From: Rubrivivax sp.
GTDB taxonomy: Bacteria > Pseudomonadota > Gammaproteobacteria > Burkholderiales > Burkholderiaceae_C
Assembly: GCA_027491255.1 (NCBI GenBank)
Contig: JAIXWM010000039.1
Location: forward strand, 1-62,166
Reading direction: 5' to 3'
DNA length: 62,166 nt
Position numbers and translations under genes: made by a program. The notes beneath the pieces were generated by a model. That model saw nothing but the letters and a program-made list of their open reading frames with translations. It did not search any database and was not told the origin of the DNA. Shown here piece after piece: positions 37,657 through 46,741 of this stretch (position 1 is the stretch's first letter; every line of letters starts with the position of its first letter).

Positions 37657-38607
37657 ATGTCACACCCTGCTGCCGCGGCCTCCCCTGCCCTGAAGGGCCT
37701 GACCGTGCTCGAGCGCGGCTGGCTGTCCTCGAACAATGTGCTGATCCACCCCGCACCGGGGGAGGATGGCGCCGTGCTCGTGGACACCGGCCACGTGAAC
37801 CATGCCGAGCAGACCTGTGCGCTCGTCGCGCACGCGCTGCGCGGGGAGCCGTTGACGCGCATCGTCAACACCCACCTGCACTCCGACCACTGCGGCGGCA
37901 ACGCCGCGCTGCAGGCCGCGCACGGCGCGCCGATCTGGGTCGCTGCGGGCATGGCGCAGCCGGTGCGCGACTGGGACGAACGGCGCCTGACCTACCTCGG
38001 GACGGGCCAGCGCATCGCGCGCTTCGGCGCCCAGGCCGAACTCGCCACCGGGGCCACGCTGCAGGCCGGCGGGCGTTCCTGGGAGGTGCTGCCCGCCCCG
38101 GGGCACGATCCCGATTCGATGATGCTCTTCGACCGCGAGCACGGCGTGCTGATCTCGGCCGACGCGCTCTGGGAGCATGGCTTCGGCGTCGTCTTCCCCG
38201 AGGTCGTCGGCGAGCCCGGTTTCGACGATGTGGCGCAGGTGCTGGAGCGGATCGCCGGCCTGCCGGTGCAGGTGGTCGTGCCCGGGCACGGCGCCCCCTT
38301 CACCGACGTGAACGCAGCGCTGGCCCGGGCGCGCGCGCGACTCCAGGGCTTTCGCGCCGACCCGGCACGGCACGCACGCCACGCCGCCAAGGTGCTGATC
38401 AAGTACCACCTGATGGAAGAGCGCGCCCAGCCCTGGCAGGCCTTTCTGGACTGGGCCGAGGCGACGCCGATGATGGCCGGCCTGTGGGAGCGGCACGGGC
38501 GCGCCGGCACACCGGGCACGCGCGACTGGGCGGCGCTGCTCGTGCGCGAGCTGGCTCACAGCGGCGCACTGCGGATCGAAGACGACGTGGTCCGCGACGC
38601 CGGCTGA
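37657..38607 (+). CDS. Metallo-beta-lactamase fold hydrolase
   Basis: 316 residues from MSHPAAAASPALKG. Metal-binding NTHLHSDHCGGN near residue 72, the bridging Asp in SADALWEHG, and a late PGHGAPF. Length and the C-terminal extension after residue 210 resemble glyoxalase II or quinoprotein-relay-like hydrolases. Substrate unknown. It follows the YbfB transporter by 82 bp and may share its transcript. Confidence 0.85.
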   Translation: MSHPAAAASPALKGLTVLERGWLSSNNVLIHPAPGEDGAVLVDTGHVNHAEQTCALVAHALRGEPLTRIVNTHLHSDHCGGNAALQAAHGAPIWVAAGMAQPVRDWDERRLTYLGTGQRIARFGAQAELATGATLQAGGRSWEVLPAPGHDPDSMMLFDREHGVLISADALWEHGFGVVFPEVVGEPGFDDVAQVLERIAGLPVQVVVPGHGAPFTDVNAALARARARLQGFRADPARHARHAAKVLIKYHLMEERAQPWQAFLDWAEATPMMAGLWERHGRAGTPGTRDWAALLVRELAHSGALRIEDDVVRDAG

Positions 38608-38711
38608 GCACACCCGCCGCTGGCGGCAAAGGCGCGCTGCCGCAATAAATCCCGCAGCGCTCGCCCGTGTCTGCCGGCGCCGGGTTCAAGCGCCGGGGTC
38701 AAGCACCTGAA

Positions 38712-39920
38712 TCAAGCGCCTCGGCCCGGCGGGCTGTCCTCCTGCAGCCTGCCCGCGCCCAGGGCGAGCAAGGCGATGGCCGCCACGACGACCCACAGCG
38801 CCGCCCCGAGGGACGACACCTCGGCGATCGCGCCGATCAGCGGCGGGCCGATCACCATGCCGGAGTAGCCGATCGACGAGGCCGCAGCGATGGCCGCGGC
38901 GCTGGTGCTGCCGGGAGCCCGGCTGGCCGCGGAATACAGCAGCGGCACCACCGGCGCCAGGCCCAGGCCCGCCAACGCGAAGCCTGCCACGCAGGCCGCA
39001 GGGTGCGGGCTCAGGAGCGCCAGGGCGAGCGCAGCCGTGCCGAGCCAGGCGCCACCGCGCAACAAGGCCCGGTCACCGAACCGCGCGCGCAGCCGGTCGC
39101 AGGCGAAGCGCCCGACGGCCATCGCACCCGCAAAGGCCGCGTAGCCGAGCGCGGCCACGTCCTGCGACAGTCCGCGGGCCTGCTGCAGGTACAGCACCGA
39201 CCAGTCGTACATCGCACCCTCGGCCAGCAGCCCGGCCAGGATCAACAGCCCGATCAACAGCAGCGGTCCGCGCGGCCAGACGAAGCGCCGCTCGCCCACA
39301 CCTGCCGGTGCCGCCGGGTGGGCGTCCAGCATGCCGGCGCACGCCACGCCGATGGCCAGCGCCAGGGCCCCGCCCACGAGCGCGAGTTGCAGCGCCGCAG
39401 GCCAGGCCAGGCGCAGCATCGCGCCCGCCACCAGCGCCCCCGCCATCGCGCCGACGCTGAACATCGCGTGCAACTGGCCCATCAGCGGGCGGCCTCCCAG
39501 GCGCTCGAGCGCGGTGCCCTCGGCGTTGATGGCCACGTCGTGCACGCTCATGGCCATGCCGAACACCACCAGCGCCACCAGCAGCGCGGGCAGCGAGGGC
39601 CACAGCAACGCGCTGGCCAGCAGCACCGCGAGCAGCACGCCCGTCCACAGGCTGGCGCGGCGCGTGCCCAGCTGCCCGATCAGGCGCCCGGCCACGAACA
39701 GGGAGGCCACGGCCCCGGCCGCGACCGCGAACAGCGCCAGCGCAAGCAGGCCCTCATCCAGCCCGTAAACCGCCTTGACCGAGGGCACGTGCGCGCCCCA
39801 GGCGCCCGCCAGCATGCCCAGGGCGGCGAACAGCGCGCGCGCGGCGATGCCGGCGCGGCGCAGGCGAAGGTCCGACGACATCGCCGATTCGGGCAGGACG
39901 TCGATCTGGCTGACGGTCAT
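38712..39920 (-). CDS. MFS transporter, YbjJ-like
   Basis: 402 residues from MTVSQIDVLPES with GAGGTGA seven bases upstream. Twelve hydrophobic segments; the first is preceded by a short cytoplasmic tail. Family-like blocks are GAWGAHVPSVKAVYGLDEG and DVAINAEGTALERLGGRPLMGQLH. Probably a sugar or drug exporter; substrate not inferable. Its promoter region contains the first copy of the 38-bp hairpin repeat. Confidence 0.85.
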   Translation of the reverse strand: MTVSQIDVLPESAMSSDLRLRRAGIAARALFAALGMLAGAWGAHVPSVKAVYGLDEGLLALALFAVAAGAVASLFVAGRLIGQLGTRRASLWTGVLLAVLLASALLWPSLPALLVALVVFGMAMSVHDVAINAEGTALERLGGRPLMGQLHAMFSVGAMAGALVAGAMLRLAWPAALQLALVGGALALAIGVACAGMLDAHPAAPAGVGERRFVWPRGPLLLIGLLILAGLLAEGAMYDWSVLYLQQARGLSQDVAALGYAAFAGAMAVGRFACDRLRARFGDRALLRGGAWLGTAALALALLSPHPAACVAGFALAGLGLAPVVPLLYSAASRAPGSTSAAAIAAASSIGYSGMVIGPPLIGAIAEVSSLGAALWVVVAAIALLALGAGRLQEDSPPGRGA

Positions 39921-39949
39921 GTCTGGATCACCTCGGGCTCTCGGGATGG

Positions 39950-40071
39950 GCGCAGCCCGAGAACCGCCAAGCTCGCTGCGCTCAGGGTACGGTCCGCGTT
40001 CTGGTCCGCGCTCACATCGCTGGCGCAATAGGAGCGCAGCCCGAGAACGGACCAGCTCGCTGCGCTCGGGG
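39950..40071. repeat. Two 38-bp direct repeats, each a hairpin
   Basis: Copies at 39950-39987 and 40034-40071 share GCGCAGCCCGAGAAC and GCTCGCTGCGCTC. In each, GCGCAGC pairs with GCTGCGC around the middle. They fall between the MFS start and the metK stop and could terminate metK transcription or represent REP/BIME DNA. Confidence 0.7.
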
Positions 40072-40073
40072 CC

Positions 40074-41252
40074 TTACAGGCCCGCCGCGGCGCGCAGCGC
40101 CGCGGCCTTGTCCGTTCTCTCCCACGTGAATTCCGGTTCGTCGCGGCCGAAGTGGCCGTAGGCGGCGGTCTTCTGGTAGATCGGGCGCAGCAGGTCCAGC
40201 ATCTGGATGATGCCCTTCGGGCGCAGGTCGAAGTGCTCGCTGACGAGCGCGGCGATCTTCTCGTCGGAGATGACGCCGGTGCCTTCGGTGTAGACCGTCA
40301 CGTTCATCGGCCGCGCCACGCCGATGGCGTAGGCCACCTGGATCTGGCACTGCCGGGCCAGGCCCGCGGCGACGATGTTCTTGGCCACGTAGCGCGCGGC
40401 GTAGGCGGCCGAGCGGTCGACCTTGGACGGGTCCTTGCCCGAGAACGCGCCACCACCGTGCGGGCAGGCCCCGCCGTAGGTGTCGACGATGATCTTGCGC
40501 CCGGTCAGGCCGCAGTCGCCCTGCGGGCCGCCGACGACGAAGCGGCCGGTCGGGTTGACGAGGTAGCGCGTGTCCTTCAGCCACTCGGCCGGCAGCACCG
40601 GCTTGATGATCTCCTCGACCACGGCCTCGACGAACTCGGGCTTCATCTTCGTGCCCAGGCTCCACTCGGGGGCGTGCTGGCTCGACAGCACCACGGTGTC
40701 GATCGAGTGCGGCTTGCCGTCGACGTAGCGCATCGTCACCTGGCTCTTGGCGTCGGGGCGCAGGTAGGGCATGCGGCCGTCCTTGCGCAGCTGCGCCTGG
40801 CGCTCGACCAGCCGGTGCGCGTAGTAGATCGGCGCGGGCATCAGCTCGGGCGTCTCGTCGCAGGCGTAGCCGAACATCAGGCCCTGGTCGCCGGCGCCGG
40901 TGTTCAGGTGGTCGTCGCTGGCGTGGTCCACGCCCTGGGCGATGTCGTTGGACTGCTTGTCGTAGCAGACCATCACCGCGCAGCCCTTGTAGTCGATGCC
41001 GTACTCGGTGTTGTCGTAGCCGATGCGCTTGATCGTGTCGCGGGCGACCTGGATGTAGTCGACGTGGGCGTTGGTCGTGATCTCGCCGGCCAGCACCACC
41101 AGGCCGGTGTTGCACAGCGTCTCGGCGGCCACGCGCGAGCGCGGGTCCTGGGTGAAGATCGCGTCGAGGATCGCGTCCGAGACCTGGTCGGCGACCTTGT
41201 CCGGATGCCCCTCGGAGACCGATTCGGAGGTGAACAGATAATCTCTAGCCAC
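40074..41252 (-). CDS. metK: S-adenosylmethionine synthetase
   Basis: 392 residues, full length. Makes AdoMet from methionine and ATP. Conserved: [17 protein letters not shown] near residue 15, [16 protein letters not shown] near residue 117, [18 protein letters not shown] near residue 265, and [11 protein letters not shown] at the C-terminus. The start is GTG with GGAG nine bases upstream. It is divergent from the LpxL-type gene, and its leader is long (see 41253-41420). Confidence 0.97.
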   Translation of the reverse strand: MARDYLFTSESVSEGHPDKVADQVSDAILDAIFTQDPRSRVAAETLCNTGLVVLAGEITTNAHVDYIQVARDTIKRIGYDNTEYGIDYKGCAVMVCYDKQSNDIAQGVDHASDDHLNTGAGDQGLMFGYACDETPELMPAPIYYAHRLVERQAQLRKDGRMPYLRPDAKSQVTMRYVDGKPHSIDTVVLSSQHAPEWSLGTKMKPEFVEAVVEEIIKPVLPAEWLKDTRYLVNPTGRFVVGGPQGDCGLTGRKIIVDTYGGACPHGGGAFSGKDPSKVDRSAAYAARYVAKNIVAAGLARQCQIQVAYAIGVARPMNVTVYTEGTGVISDEKIAALVSEHFDLRPKGIIQMLDLLRPIYQKTAAYGHFGRDEPEFTWERTDKAAALRAAAGL

Positions 41253-41420
41253 TTGTGTGCTCCAGGTTGGGTTGAATCGGCGTTGCCGTTCAGGGTGCCC
41301 TGGAAAGCGGCGACGCTTTAGCGGTATTCAGGCGACGGGCGGGACGCCCGATCCTGGCGACCGGGTCCCCGGCCGCATCGCCCCGCAAGTTGTCCTTAAC
41401 TCGGCGATCACGCCATTATA
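41253..41420 (-). promoter_or_regulatory. metK promoter and long leader
   Basis: A perfect TATAAT -10 box lies on the reverse strand at 41415-41420, just left of the divergent lpxL-like start; no clear -35 was found. This would give metK a leader of about 150 nt with GC-rich hairpin potential near 41335-41360. I could not match it to a known SAM riboswitch class. Confidence 0.4.
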
Positions 41421-41425
41421 AGAAG

Positions 41426-42304
41426 ATGATGGTCCTGCTCGGCTGGCTGTCGCGCCGGTCATTGAGATGGCTCCACGCCGCGGGCGCGCTCCTGGGCTGG
41501 GCCGCCTGGCTCGCCTCCCCGGTGTACAGACGCCGGCTCGGCGACAACGCGGCGCTGGCCGGCATCGGCGCTGCAGACCGTCGCGCCAGCATCGCGCAAG
41601 CCGGGCGCATGACCGCGGAGACCCCGCGGCTGTGGCTTCGGCCACCAGACACCCGGCTCCAGGACCCGGTGCATTGGGAGGGCGCGGAACTGATCGAAGC
41701 CGTGCTGGGCCGCCCCGGCGGGCTGCTGCTGCTGACGCCCCACTTGGGCGCCTTCGAGGTCGCGGGCCAGGCCTATGCCGAACGCTTCGGCGCGCGCCAG
41801 CCGATGACGGTGCTGTACCGACCTGCGCGCCAGCGCTGGTTGCGCGAGCTCGAGACCGTGGCCAGAGAGCGATCCGGCCTGAGCGCCGCACCGACCACAC
41901 TGGCCGGCGTGCGGCAGATGCTGCGCGCGCTGCGCCAGGGACAGACCATCGGGCTGCTGCCGGACCAGGTGCCGCCGAAAGGCCAGGGGGTCTGGACGCC
42001 CTTCTTCGGTCGGCCCGCCTACACCATGACGCTGGCGGCGCGCCTGGTGCGGCAGACGGGCGCCACACCCTTGGCCATCTGGTGCGAGCGCCTGCCGGGC
42101 GCCGCAGGCTACCGCGTGCGCGTGCAGGCGCTGGCCGAGCCCCTGCCCCCGCCACCGCCCGCCGGCGCCGACGCCGGGCAAGAGGAAGCCTGGACGCTGC
42201 AGGCCACCAGCGCGGTCAACCGCTCCATCGAAGCCATGGTGCTGCAGTGCCCAGCGCAATACCTTTGGGGCTACCAACGCTACAAGCACCCGCGCAAGGC
42301 GTGA
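41426..42304 (+). CDS. LpxL/HtrB-family lauroyl acyltransferase
   Basis: 292 residues from MMVLLGWLSRRS. A hydrophobic N-terminal anchor (residues about 15-35) is followed by the acyltransferase catalytic block TPHLGAFEVAGQAYAERFG (His-x4-Glu), YRPARQRWL and LLPDQVPPKGQGVWTPFFGR. Adds a secondary acyl chain to lipid A at the inner membrane, or acts as a related lysophospholipid acyltransferase. Two adjacent ATGs are possible starts. Placement beside metK recurs in related bacteria as far as I recall. Confidence 0.9.
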   Translation: MMVLLGWLSRRSLRWLHAAGALLGWAAWLASPVYRRRLGDNAALAGIGAADRRASIAQAGRMTAETPRLWLRPPDTRLQDPVHWEGAELIEAVLGRPGGLLLLTPHLGAFEVAGQAYAERFGARQPMTVLYRPARQRWLRELETVARERSGLSAAPTTLAGVRQMLRALRQGQTIGLLPDQVPPKGQGVWTPFFGRPAYTMTLAARLVRQTGATPLAIWCERLPGAAGYRVRVQALAEPLPPPPPAGADAGQEEAWTLQATSAVNRSIEAMVLQCPAQYLWGYQRYKHPRKA

Positions 42305-42356
42305 GGCTGCGTCGATCGCGCCTTCCACCCGGAACGCGCGACGCGCGGCTCTGCGC

Positions 42357-42498
42357 CTGAGAGTTCCTCCGCCGGCCCGAATGGCACACGGGAACACCCC
42401 GCGCCCAGGGGGAAACCACAGCCACGGCTCGGCGATGGCGAGGATGTGCGGCGACGAGGCGAGGTGACCGGGCGCCCAAGGCGGGCAGGGGTGGGGAC
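42357..42498 (+). repeat. Dispersed intergenic repeat, copy 4
   Basis: About 142 bp, more diverged than copies 1 and 3 but with the landmarks in order: GAGAGTT, GGCCCGAATGGCAC, GGAAACCACAGCCACGGCTCG, GATGGCGAGGATG, GCGACGAGG and CCAAGGCGGGCAGGG. It lies between the convergent ends of the lpxL-like and soxR-like genes. Confidence 0.55.
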
Positions 42499-42513
42499 AA
42501 GAGCCTGCGCCGC

Positions 42514-42849
42514 TCAGTCCGCGACGACCGCCGCCGGCCGGTCCTCCAGGCCCAGCGCCATCTGCGTGCACACCGTACGGCAGATCGATGCCGCCTGTTC
42601 GTTGACGATGCGGTAGTAGATCTGCGTGGAGTCGCGCCGCTTGGCCAGCACCCCGGCGCGGTACAGGGTGGCCAGGTGCTGGCTCATGTTGGGCTGCGTG
42701 GTCTCGATCTCCTCGAGCAGCTGCGAGACGTTCTTCTCGCCCTGGCACAGTGCACTGATGATGCGCAGGCGGATCGGCGTGGCCAGCACCCCGAAGAGCT
42801 CGGCAGCGCTGGCGAAGATCTGGTCGGATTCGTCGGCGGGACGCTTCAT
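42514..42849 (-). CDS. soxR: ArsR/SmtB-family regulator, SoxR/BigR-like
   Basis: 111 residues from MKRPADESDQ. Winged helix with recognition helix TQPNMSQHLATLYRAG and wing RDSTQIYYRI. Cys35 (ISALCQGEKN) and Cys90/Cys94 near the C-terminus match the cysteine pattern by which SqrR/BigR/SoxR-type ArsR repressors sense persulfide and form an intramolecular bond. It is the last gene of a leftward sox-associated run, so it is well placed to derepress the sox genes when reduced sulfur is present. Not the MerR-type superoxide SoxR of enterics. Confidence 0.85.
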   Translation of the reverse strand: MKRPADESDQIFASAAELFGVLATPIRLRIISALCQGEKNVSQLLEEIETTQPNMSQHLATLYRAGVLAKRRDSTQIYYRIVNEQAASICRTVCTQMALGLEDRPAAVVAD

Positions 42850-42866
42850 GACGGTGGATTGGGTTC

Positions 42867-43256
42867 TCAAGGCTGGGGGCGTGGCTTCGGGGTCATCCCG
42901 AAGCGGTAATGATCCCGGTTGAGCACGGCAGCCACGGCGGTGACCTCCTCCGGAAACAGACTGAGTTTGAGCTCCACGCTGCACAGGTCGACCATGCCAC
43001 GCAGCGCGGCGGGCGTGCCGATGCGGCCCTGCGGGCGGTAGATCGCCGAGCCGTCACCGCCGACCCGGCGTATGTGGCAGGCGGCGCAGGCGTGCTCCTT
43101 GAGCAGTTGCTCGCCCAGGACCACATCGGCCTCGCGAAAGATCTCGGGTGTGGCGCCGGCGGGTGCGGCCACGGCAGCCACGCACCACAGCAGGGCTTGT
43201 GCCAGCCCACCGGCGGGGCTGCGGCGCGTCTTCGGGAGCCAGGTGCAGACGGGCAT
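42867..43256 (-). CDS. Small c-type cytochrome
   Basis: 129 residues from MPVCTWLPKT, with AGGA upstream; a start seven codons earlier is possible. Signal peptide to about residue 35 (WCVAAVAAPAGA), then a single heme site CAACH at 57-61 and a possible distal Met near the C-terminus (RFGMTPKP). Monoheme periplasmic electron carrier or a subunit of the adjacent sox-linked system; no named orthologue recognised. Lies between the thioredoxin and soxR genes. Confidence 0.8.
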   Translation of the reverse strand: MPVCTWLPKTRRSPAGGLAQALLWCVAAVAAPAGATPEIFREADVVLGEQLLKEHACAACHIRRVGGDGSAIYRPQGRIGTPAALRGMVDLCSVELKLSLFPEEVTAVAAVLNRDHYRFGMTPKPRPQP

Positions 43257-43297
43257 CGTTGGTTTCCTGGTGGGCATCGGAAACGGCGCTCAGCCTC

Positions 43298-43813
43298 TCA
43301 GGCCAGGCTGCGGAACTCCATCACGTCTTCCTCGAACATCTCGCCGGGGATCACGTGCTTCAGCCGCCCCGAGCGGTGGACCACGGCCGTCAGCGGGATC
43401 ACCCGGCGCATCGACAGCGAAGCCGACATCGGGCCCTGGTCCAACGTGACCTGGAAGCCGTAGCCATGGCGTGCAAGGTAGGCCCGCACCGCGGCAGGGT
43501 CGCGCTCGCGCGCCACGGTCAGGATCTCCAGCGCCTGCCCAGCCGTTGCGCGGCGCAGTTTCTCGACGTGGGCGTTGTGGCGCAGGCAGAAAGGGCAGGT
43601 CGTGGACCAGAAGACCACGATCACCGCCTTGTCACGCGCCTGCGCCGCGCCCCAGCGACTGCCATCGAGCAAGGTCACATCGGGCCAGGCCACCGACTGC
43701 CCAGGCTCGGCCGGCGCCGCCACCGCCGGCAGCGACGCCAGCAGCGGCACGCCAGCCAGCAGCGTCAGCGCGTCGCGACGGTCAGCTCCAGCGGCATGCA
43801 GCCTCGTCTTCAC
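43298..43813 (-). CDS. Thioredoxin-like (TlpA-type) periplasmic protein, SoxS/SoxW-like
   Basis: 171 residues from a GTG whose sequence overlaps the stop of the metallo-hydrolase gene (GTGA, 43810-43813). The N-terminus has RRDALTLLAG and a hydrophobic stretch, a possible Tat signal. Redox-active CPFC at residues 73-76 in WSTTCPFCLRHN. The fold continues to VIPLTAVVHRSGRL with the cis-proline. SoxS/SoxW-type thioredoxins keep the SoxY cysteine reduced so the sulfur-oxidising complex stays active; the context supports that. Confidence 0.82.
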   Translation of the reverse strand: MKTRLHAAGADRRDALTLLAGVPLLASLPAVAAPAEPGQSVAWPDVTLLDGSRWGAAQARDKAVIVVFWSTTCPFCLRHNAHVEKLRRATAGQALEILTVARERDPAAVRAYLARHGYGFQVTLDQGPMSASLSMRRVIPLTAVVHRSGRLKHVIPGEMFEEDVMEFRSLA

Positions 43814-44796
43814 TTGGCGCTGCGCTCCATCAGCAGGTAGGTGTTGTAGGCGTTCATGCGGTTGGCCACACCGAACAGCGGCAGTTTCTCGAAGCGGGAC
43901 CAATCGGTGCGCGCGTAGGCTTCGTCGAAGGGCTCCATCTCGCGCGCGGCCTCGCCCATCGTACGCCGAAGGTGCTGCAGGTAGTCGCGCGTGAGTTCGA
44001 GATCGGCGCGCGCGCTGGCCGAGGCCGGCCCGTGGCCGGGCACGATGACCTGCGCTTCGAAGCCGAGCAAGGTGTCCAAGGCCTCGACCCAGTGCGCGCT
44101 GTCGGCCTGCCCGACGAAGGGGATACGGCCGCGAAAGACGAGATCGCCGACGAAGAGCGCGCGCTGCGCCGGCGCCCAGACGATCAGGTCCTCCGGCGTG
44201 TGGGAAGGGCCGGCGGGACGGATCTCGAACACCTGCCCACCCACGCGCAAGGTCGTCGGGCCGTCGAGCCAGACATCGGCCGGCACGAGCCGGGTCGACT
44301 CGTCGACCCAGGGGAAAAGGTTCTCGCGGCTGGCCACCAGGCGCTGCTGCGCCGTCTCGGAGTTCAGGTACAGCAGCGCCTGTCGGTGCGCGACGATGGT
44401 CGCGCCTTCGTCCTTGAAGACCTGCAGGCCGTAGATGTGGTCCGCGTGGTAGTGCGTGACGACGACGTGCGTCACGGGCAGCGCCGTCACGCGCGCGATC
44501 TCGGCGCGCAGTTCGCGCGCGAGTTGCGGCGCGCCCAGAGCGTCGATGACCACCACCCCGCCCGGCGTGACGACGAAGGCAGCGTTGGAGACAAAGTTGC
44601 GGTTGGCCGACGACCCCAGCGCCGACAAGCCCTGGACGATCCAGGTGTCGTAGGCGACGCGTTCGGCGCGCACCGGGTCGACGGTCGCCACGCTGCCCGG
44701 TGCAGGCGCGCCGGCGGGCTGCGCCTGCGCCGCCACAGCCATCAGCGCCCCGAGCATCAGGGCCAGCGAGGAACGAAAAAACCCATACATCAGCAT
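43810..44796 (-). CDS. SoxH-like metallo-beta-lactamase-fold hydrolase
   Basis: 328 residues. Signal peptide (residues 1-25, LGALMAVAAQAQ). Zinc-binding VVTHYHADHIYGLQVF near residue 113, later VGDLVFRGRIPF and VIVPGHGPAS. The class corresponds to SoxH and 'quinoprotein relay system' hydrolases found in sox and methylotrophy clusters. Role unproven in sulfur oxidation. It is first in a leftward run with the thioredoxin, cytochrome and soxR genes, and is divergent from soxE/soxF. An AT-rich segment (TTCATATTACGATC) just upstream is a candidate promoter or regulator site. Confidence 0.82.
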   Translation of the reverse strand: MLMYGFFRSSLALMLGALMAVAAQAQPAGAPAPGSVATVDPVRAERVAYDTWIVQGLSALGSSANRNFVSNAAFVVTPGGVVVIDALGAPQLARELRAEIARVTALPVTHVVVTHYHADHIYGLQVFKDEGATIVAHRQALLYLNSETAQQRLVASRENLFPWVDESTRLVPADVWLDGPTTLRVGGQVFEIRPAGPSHTPEDLIVWAPAQRALFVGDLVFRGRIPFVGQADSAHWVEALDTLLGFEAQVIVPGHGPASASARADLELTRDYLQHLRRTMGEAAREMEPFDEAYARTDWSRFEKLPLFGVANRMNAYNTYLLMERSAK

Positions 44797-45031
44797 GTGT
44801 TCATATTACGATCTTTCTCCTTGTCTGCACAGGGTCACAGCGGCGTGCCACGGCCCGCAGGCGCCGGTGGACCGGGTATCGCGGCAATTGGCCGCGCCAT
44901 GCGCCCTTGTTGGGGCAATTGCCTATGCGCGAAGGGGTGACGCGCCGCGCCGTTTCGCGTCCAATCGGGGGCGACGTTGCAGCCGGGTGACACGCGCCCG
45001 GCGGCGGTTTCACAGCAAGAGGAGAAGCAAG

Positions 45032-45370
45032 ATGCACGACGAGGTCCGCTCCGCGGCACGACTCGCGGCCCTGGCCGGGGTGATGGCTCTGGCCACCGCC
45101 GCCCACGCCCAGACGCCGCCCGCGCCCCACCCGCACCTGGCCCGCAACCTCGCGGCCACCTGCGCCAACTGCCACGGCACGAACGGCAACGCGCGCGGCG
45201 ACATGAAACCGCTCGCGGGCGTGCCAGCCGACAAGCTGATCGCGACGATGGCCGACTACAAGGCAGGCAACCTGCCTGCGACCATCATGCACCAGATCGC
45301 CAAGGGCTACACCGACGACCAGATCAAGCTGATCGCCGGCTACTTCGCCGCCCAACAGCCCAAGAAGTGA
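45032..45370 (+). CDS. soxE: Cytochrome c subunit of flavocytochrome c sulfide dehydrogenase (SoxE/FccA)
   Basis: 112 residues from MHDEVRSAAR with GAGGAGAAG just upstream. Signal peptide to about AHAQ (residue 27). Single heme site CANCH at 44-48 and a probable axial Met in GDMKPLAG or ATMADYK. Paired with the flavoprotein gene 11 bp downstream, it accepts electrons from sulfide oxidation and passes them to the respiratory chain. Confidence 0.88.
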   Translation: MHDEVRSAARLAALAGVMALATAAHAQTPPAPHPHLARNLAATCANCHGTNGNARGDMKPLAGVPADKLIATMADYKAGNLPATIMHQIAKGYTDDQIKLIAGYFAAQQPKK

Positions 45371-45381
45371 GGGAGCACGAC

Positions 45382-46674
45382 ATGCACAAGCACTCCATCG
45401 TCCAGGACCCGGCGCGCCGCCGCCTGCTCGGCGCCGGCGCCGCGCTGTCCGGCCTCGCTTTGGCCGGCTGCGAGACCGTACCCGCGGCTGGTCCCTCGAT
45501 CGGCCGCGTCGTCGTCGTCGGCGGCGGCTTCGGTGGCGCCACCGCCGCGCGCTACCTCAAGATGTGGGGCGGCAACATCGACGTCACGCTCGTCGAGCGC
45601 AATGTCAACTTCGTGTCCTGCCCGATCAGCAACCTCGTGCTGGGCGGCCACAAGCAGATCGCCGATGTGACGCGCGGCTACGAAGGGCTGAAGGCCATGG
45701 GCGTCAAGGTCGTCCAGGGCGAGGTGACCGCCATCGACGTTGCGGCGCGCAAGGTGCGCCTGGCCGCCGGCGGCGAGCTGTTCTACGACCGGCTGGTCGT
45801 GTCGCCCGGGGTCGACTTCATGGTCGAGCAGGTCGGCGGCCTGCAGACCGCCCTGGACAGCGGTCGCGTCACGCACAGCTGGAAGGCCGGTGCGCAGACC
45901 GTGGCGCTGCGCCGCCAGCTCGAGGCCATGCCCGACGGCGGCGTGTTCGCGATGTCCATTCCCCGCGTGCCCTACCGCTGCCCGCCCGGGCCCTACGAGC
46001 GCGCCTGCATGGTCGCCAGCTACCTGAAGACGGCCAAGCCCAAGTCCAAGGTGCTGATCCTCGACGCCAACCCCGAGATCCAGTCCAAGAAGGCGCTGTT
46101 CGAGCGCGCCTTCCAGCAGCACTACGCGGGGATCGTCGAGTACCGACCCAACGCCGAACTCAAGGAAGTCGACGCCAACGTGGCCAAGCTCGAGTTCGAG
46201 GATGTCAAGGCCGACGTGCTGAACGTCATCCCGCCGCAGCGCGCGGGCGACCTCGCCCGCACCGCGGGCCTGATCAACGTCAACAACCGCTGGGTCGGCG
46301 TGGATTGGCTGACGCTGGAGTCCACGGCCGTCAAGGGTGTGCACGTGCTCGGTGATGCCACGATGTCGGCCCCGGCCATGCCCAAGTCGGGCCACATGGC
46401 CAACCAGCATGCCAAGGTGGCGGCGGCGGCGATCATCCAGCTGCTCAAGGGCGAGGCCGTGAACCCGACGCCGGTGGTGATGAACACCTGCTACAGCTTC
46501 GTCACGGCGCGCGACGTCGTGCACGTGGCCTCGGTGCATGCCTACGACGAGAGGGACAAGACCTTCAAGGCCGTGCCGGGCTCCGGCGGCGTGTCCGCCG
46601 CGGCAAACCAGCTCGAGGGCCGCTACGCGCTGAGTTGGGCCGACAACATCTGGGCCGACATGCTGGCGGTCTGA
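45382..46674 (+). CDS. soxF: Flavoprotein subunit of flavocytochrome c sulfide dehydrogenase (SoxF/FccB)
   Basis: 430 residues. Tat-like signal (ARRRLLGAGAALSGLALAGC) precedes the FAD-binding VVVVGGGFGGATAARYL (residues 43-59). Catalytic cysteines: Cys80 (FVSCPISN), the YRCPPGPYE block and a late NTCYSF. VLGDATMSAPAMPKSGHMANQ is the second FAD-binding segment. Oxidises sulfide to sulfur/polysulfide in the periplasm. Forms a two-gene unit with soxE, divergent from the SoxH-like run and convergent with the cytochrome c4 gene. Confidence 0.94.
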   Translation: MHKHSIVQDPARRRLLGAGAALSGLALAGCETVPAAGPSIGRVVVVGGGFGGATAARYLKMWGGNIDVTLVERNVNFVSCPISNLVLGGHKQIADVTRGYEGLKAMGVKVVQGEVTAIDVAARKVRLAAGGELFYDRLVVSPGVDFMVEQVGGLQTALDSGRVTHSWKAGAQTVALRRQLEAMPDGGVFAMSIPRVPYRCPPGPYERACMVASYLKTAKPKSKVLILDANPEIQSKKALFERAFQQHYAGIVEYRPNAELKEVDANVAKLEFEDVKADVLNVIPPQRAGDLARTAGLINVNNRWVGVDWLTLESTAVKGVHVLGDATMSAPAMPKSGHMANQHAKVAAAAIIQLLKGEAVNPTPVVMNTCYSFVTARDVVHVASVHAYDERDKTFKAVPGSGGVSAAANQLEGRYALSWADNIWADMLAV

Positions 46675-46680
46675 GGCGAG

Positions 46681-46737
46681 CGCCCCTCAGGGGGCGCGGC
46701 CCGCGCAGCACCCCTCCCCCGCACCAGGGGGAGGGTG
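46681..46737. terminator. Two hairpins between convergent genes
   Basis: CGCCCCTCAGGGGGCG at 46681-46696 and an 11-12-bp stem at 46709-46720 / 46727-46737 (CACCCCTCCCCC/GGGGGAGGGTG) lie between the stops of soxF and the cytochrome c4 gene. They probably end transcription from both sides; neither has a strong T-tract. Confidence 0.5.
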
Positions 46738-46741
46738 TCCT

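Noticed and set aside
41253..41420. SAM riboswitch upstream of metK
   Set aside because: The leader is long enough, but I could not identify the conserved core of any known SAM riboswitch class; left as an untested possibility.
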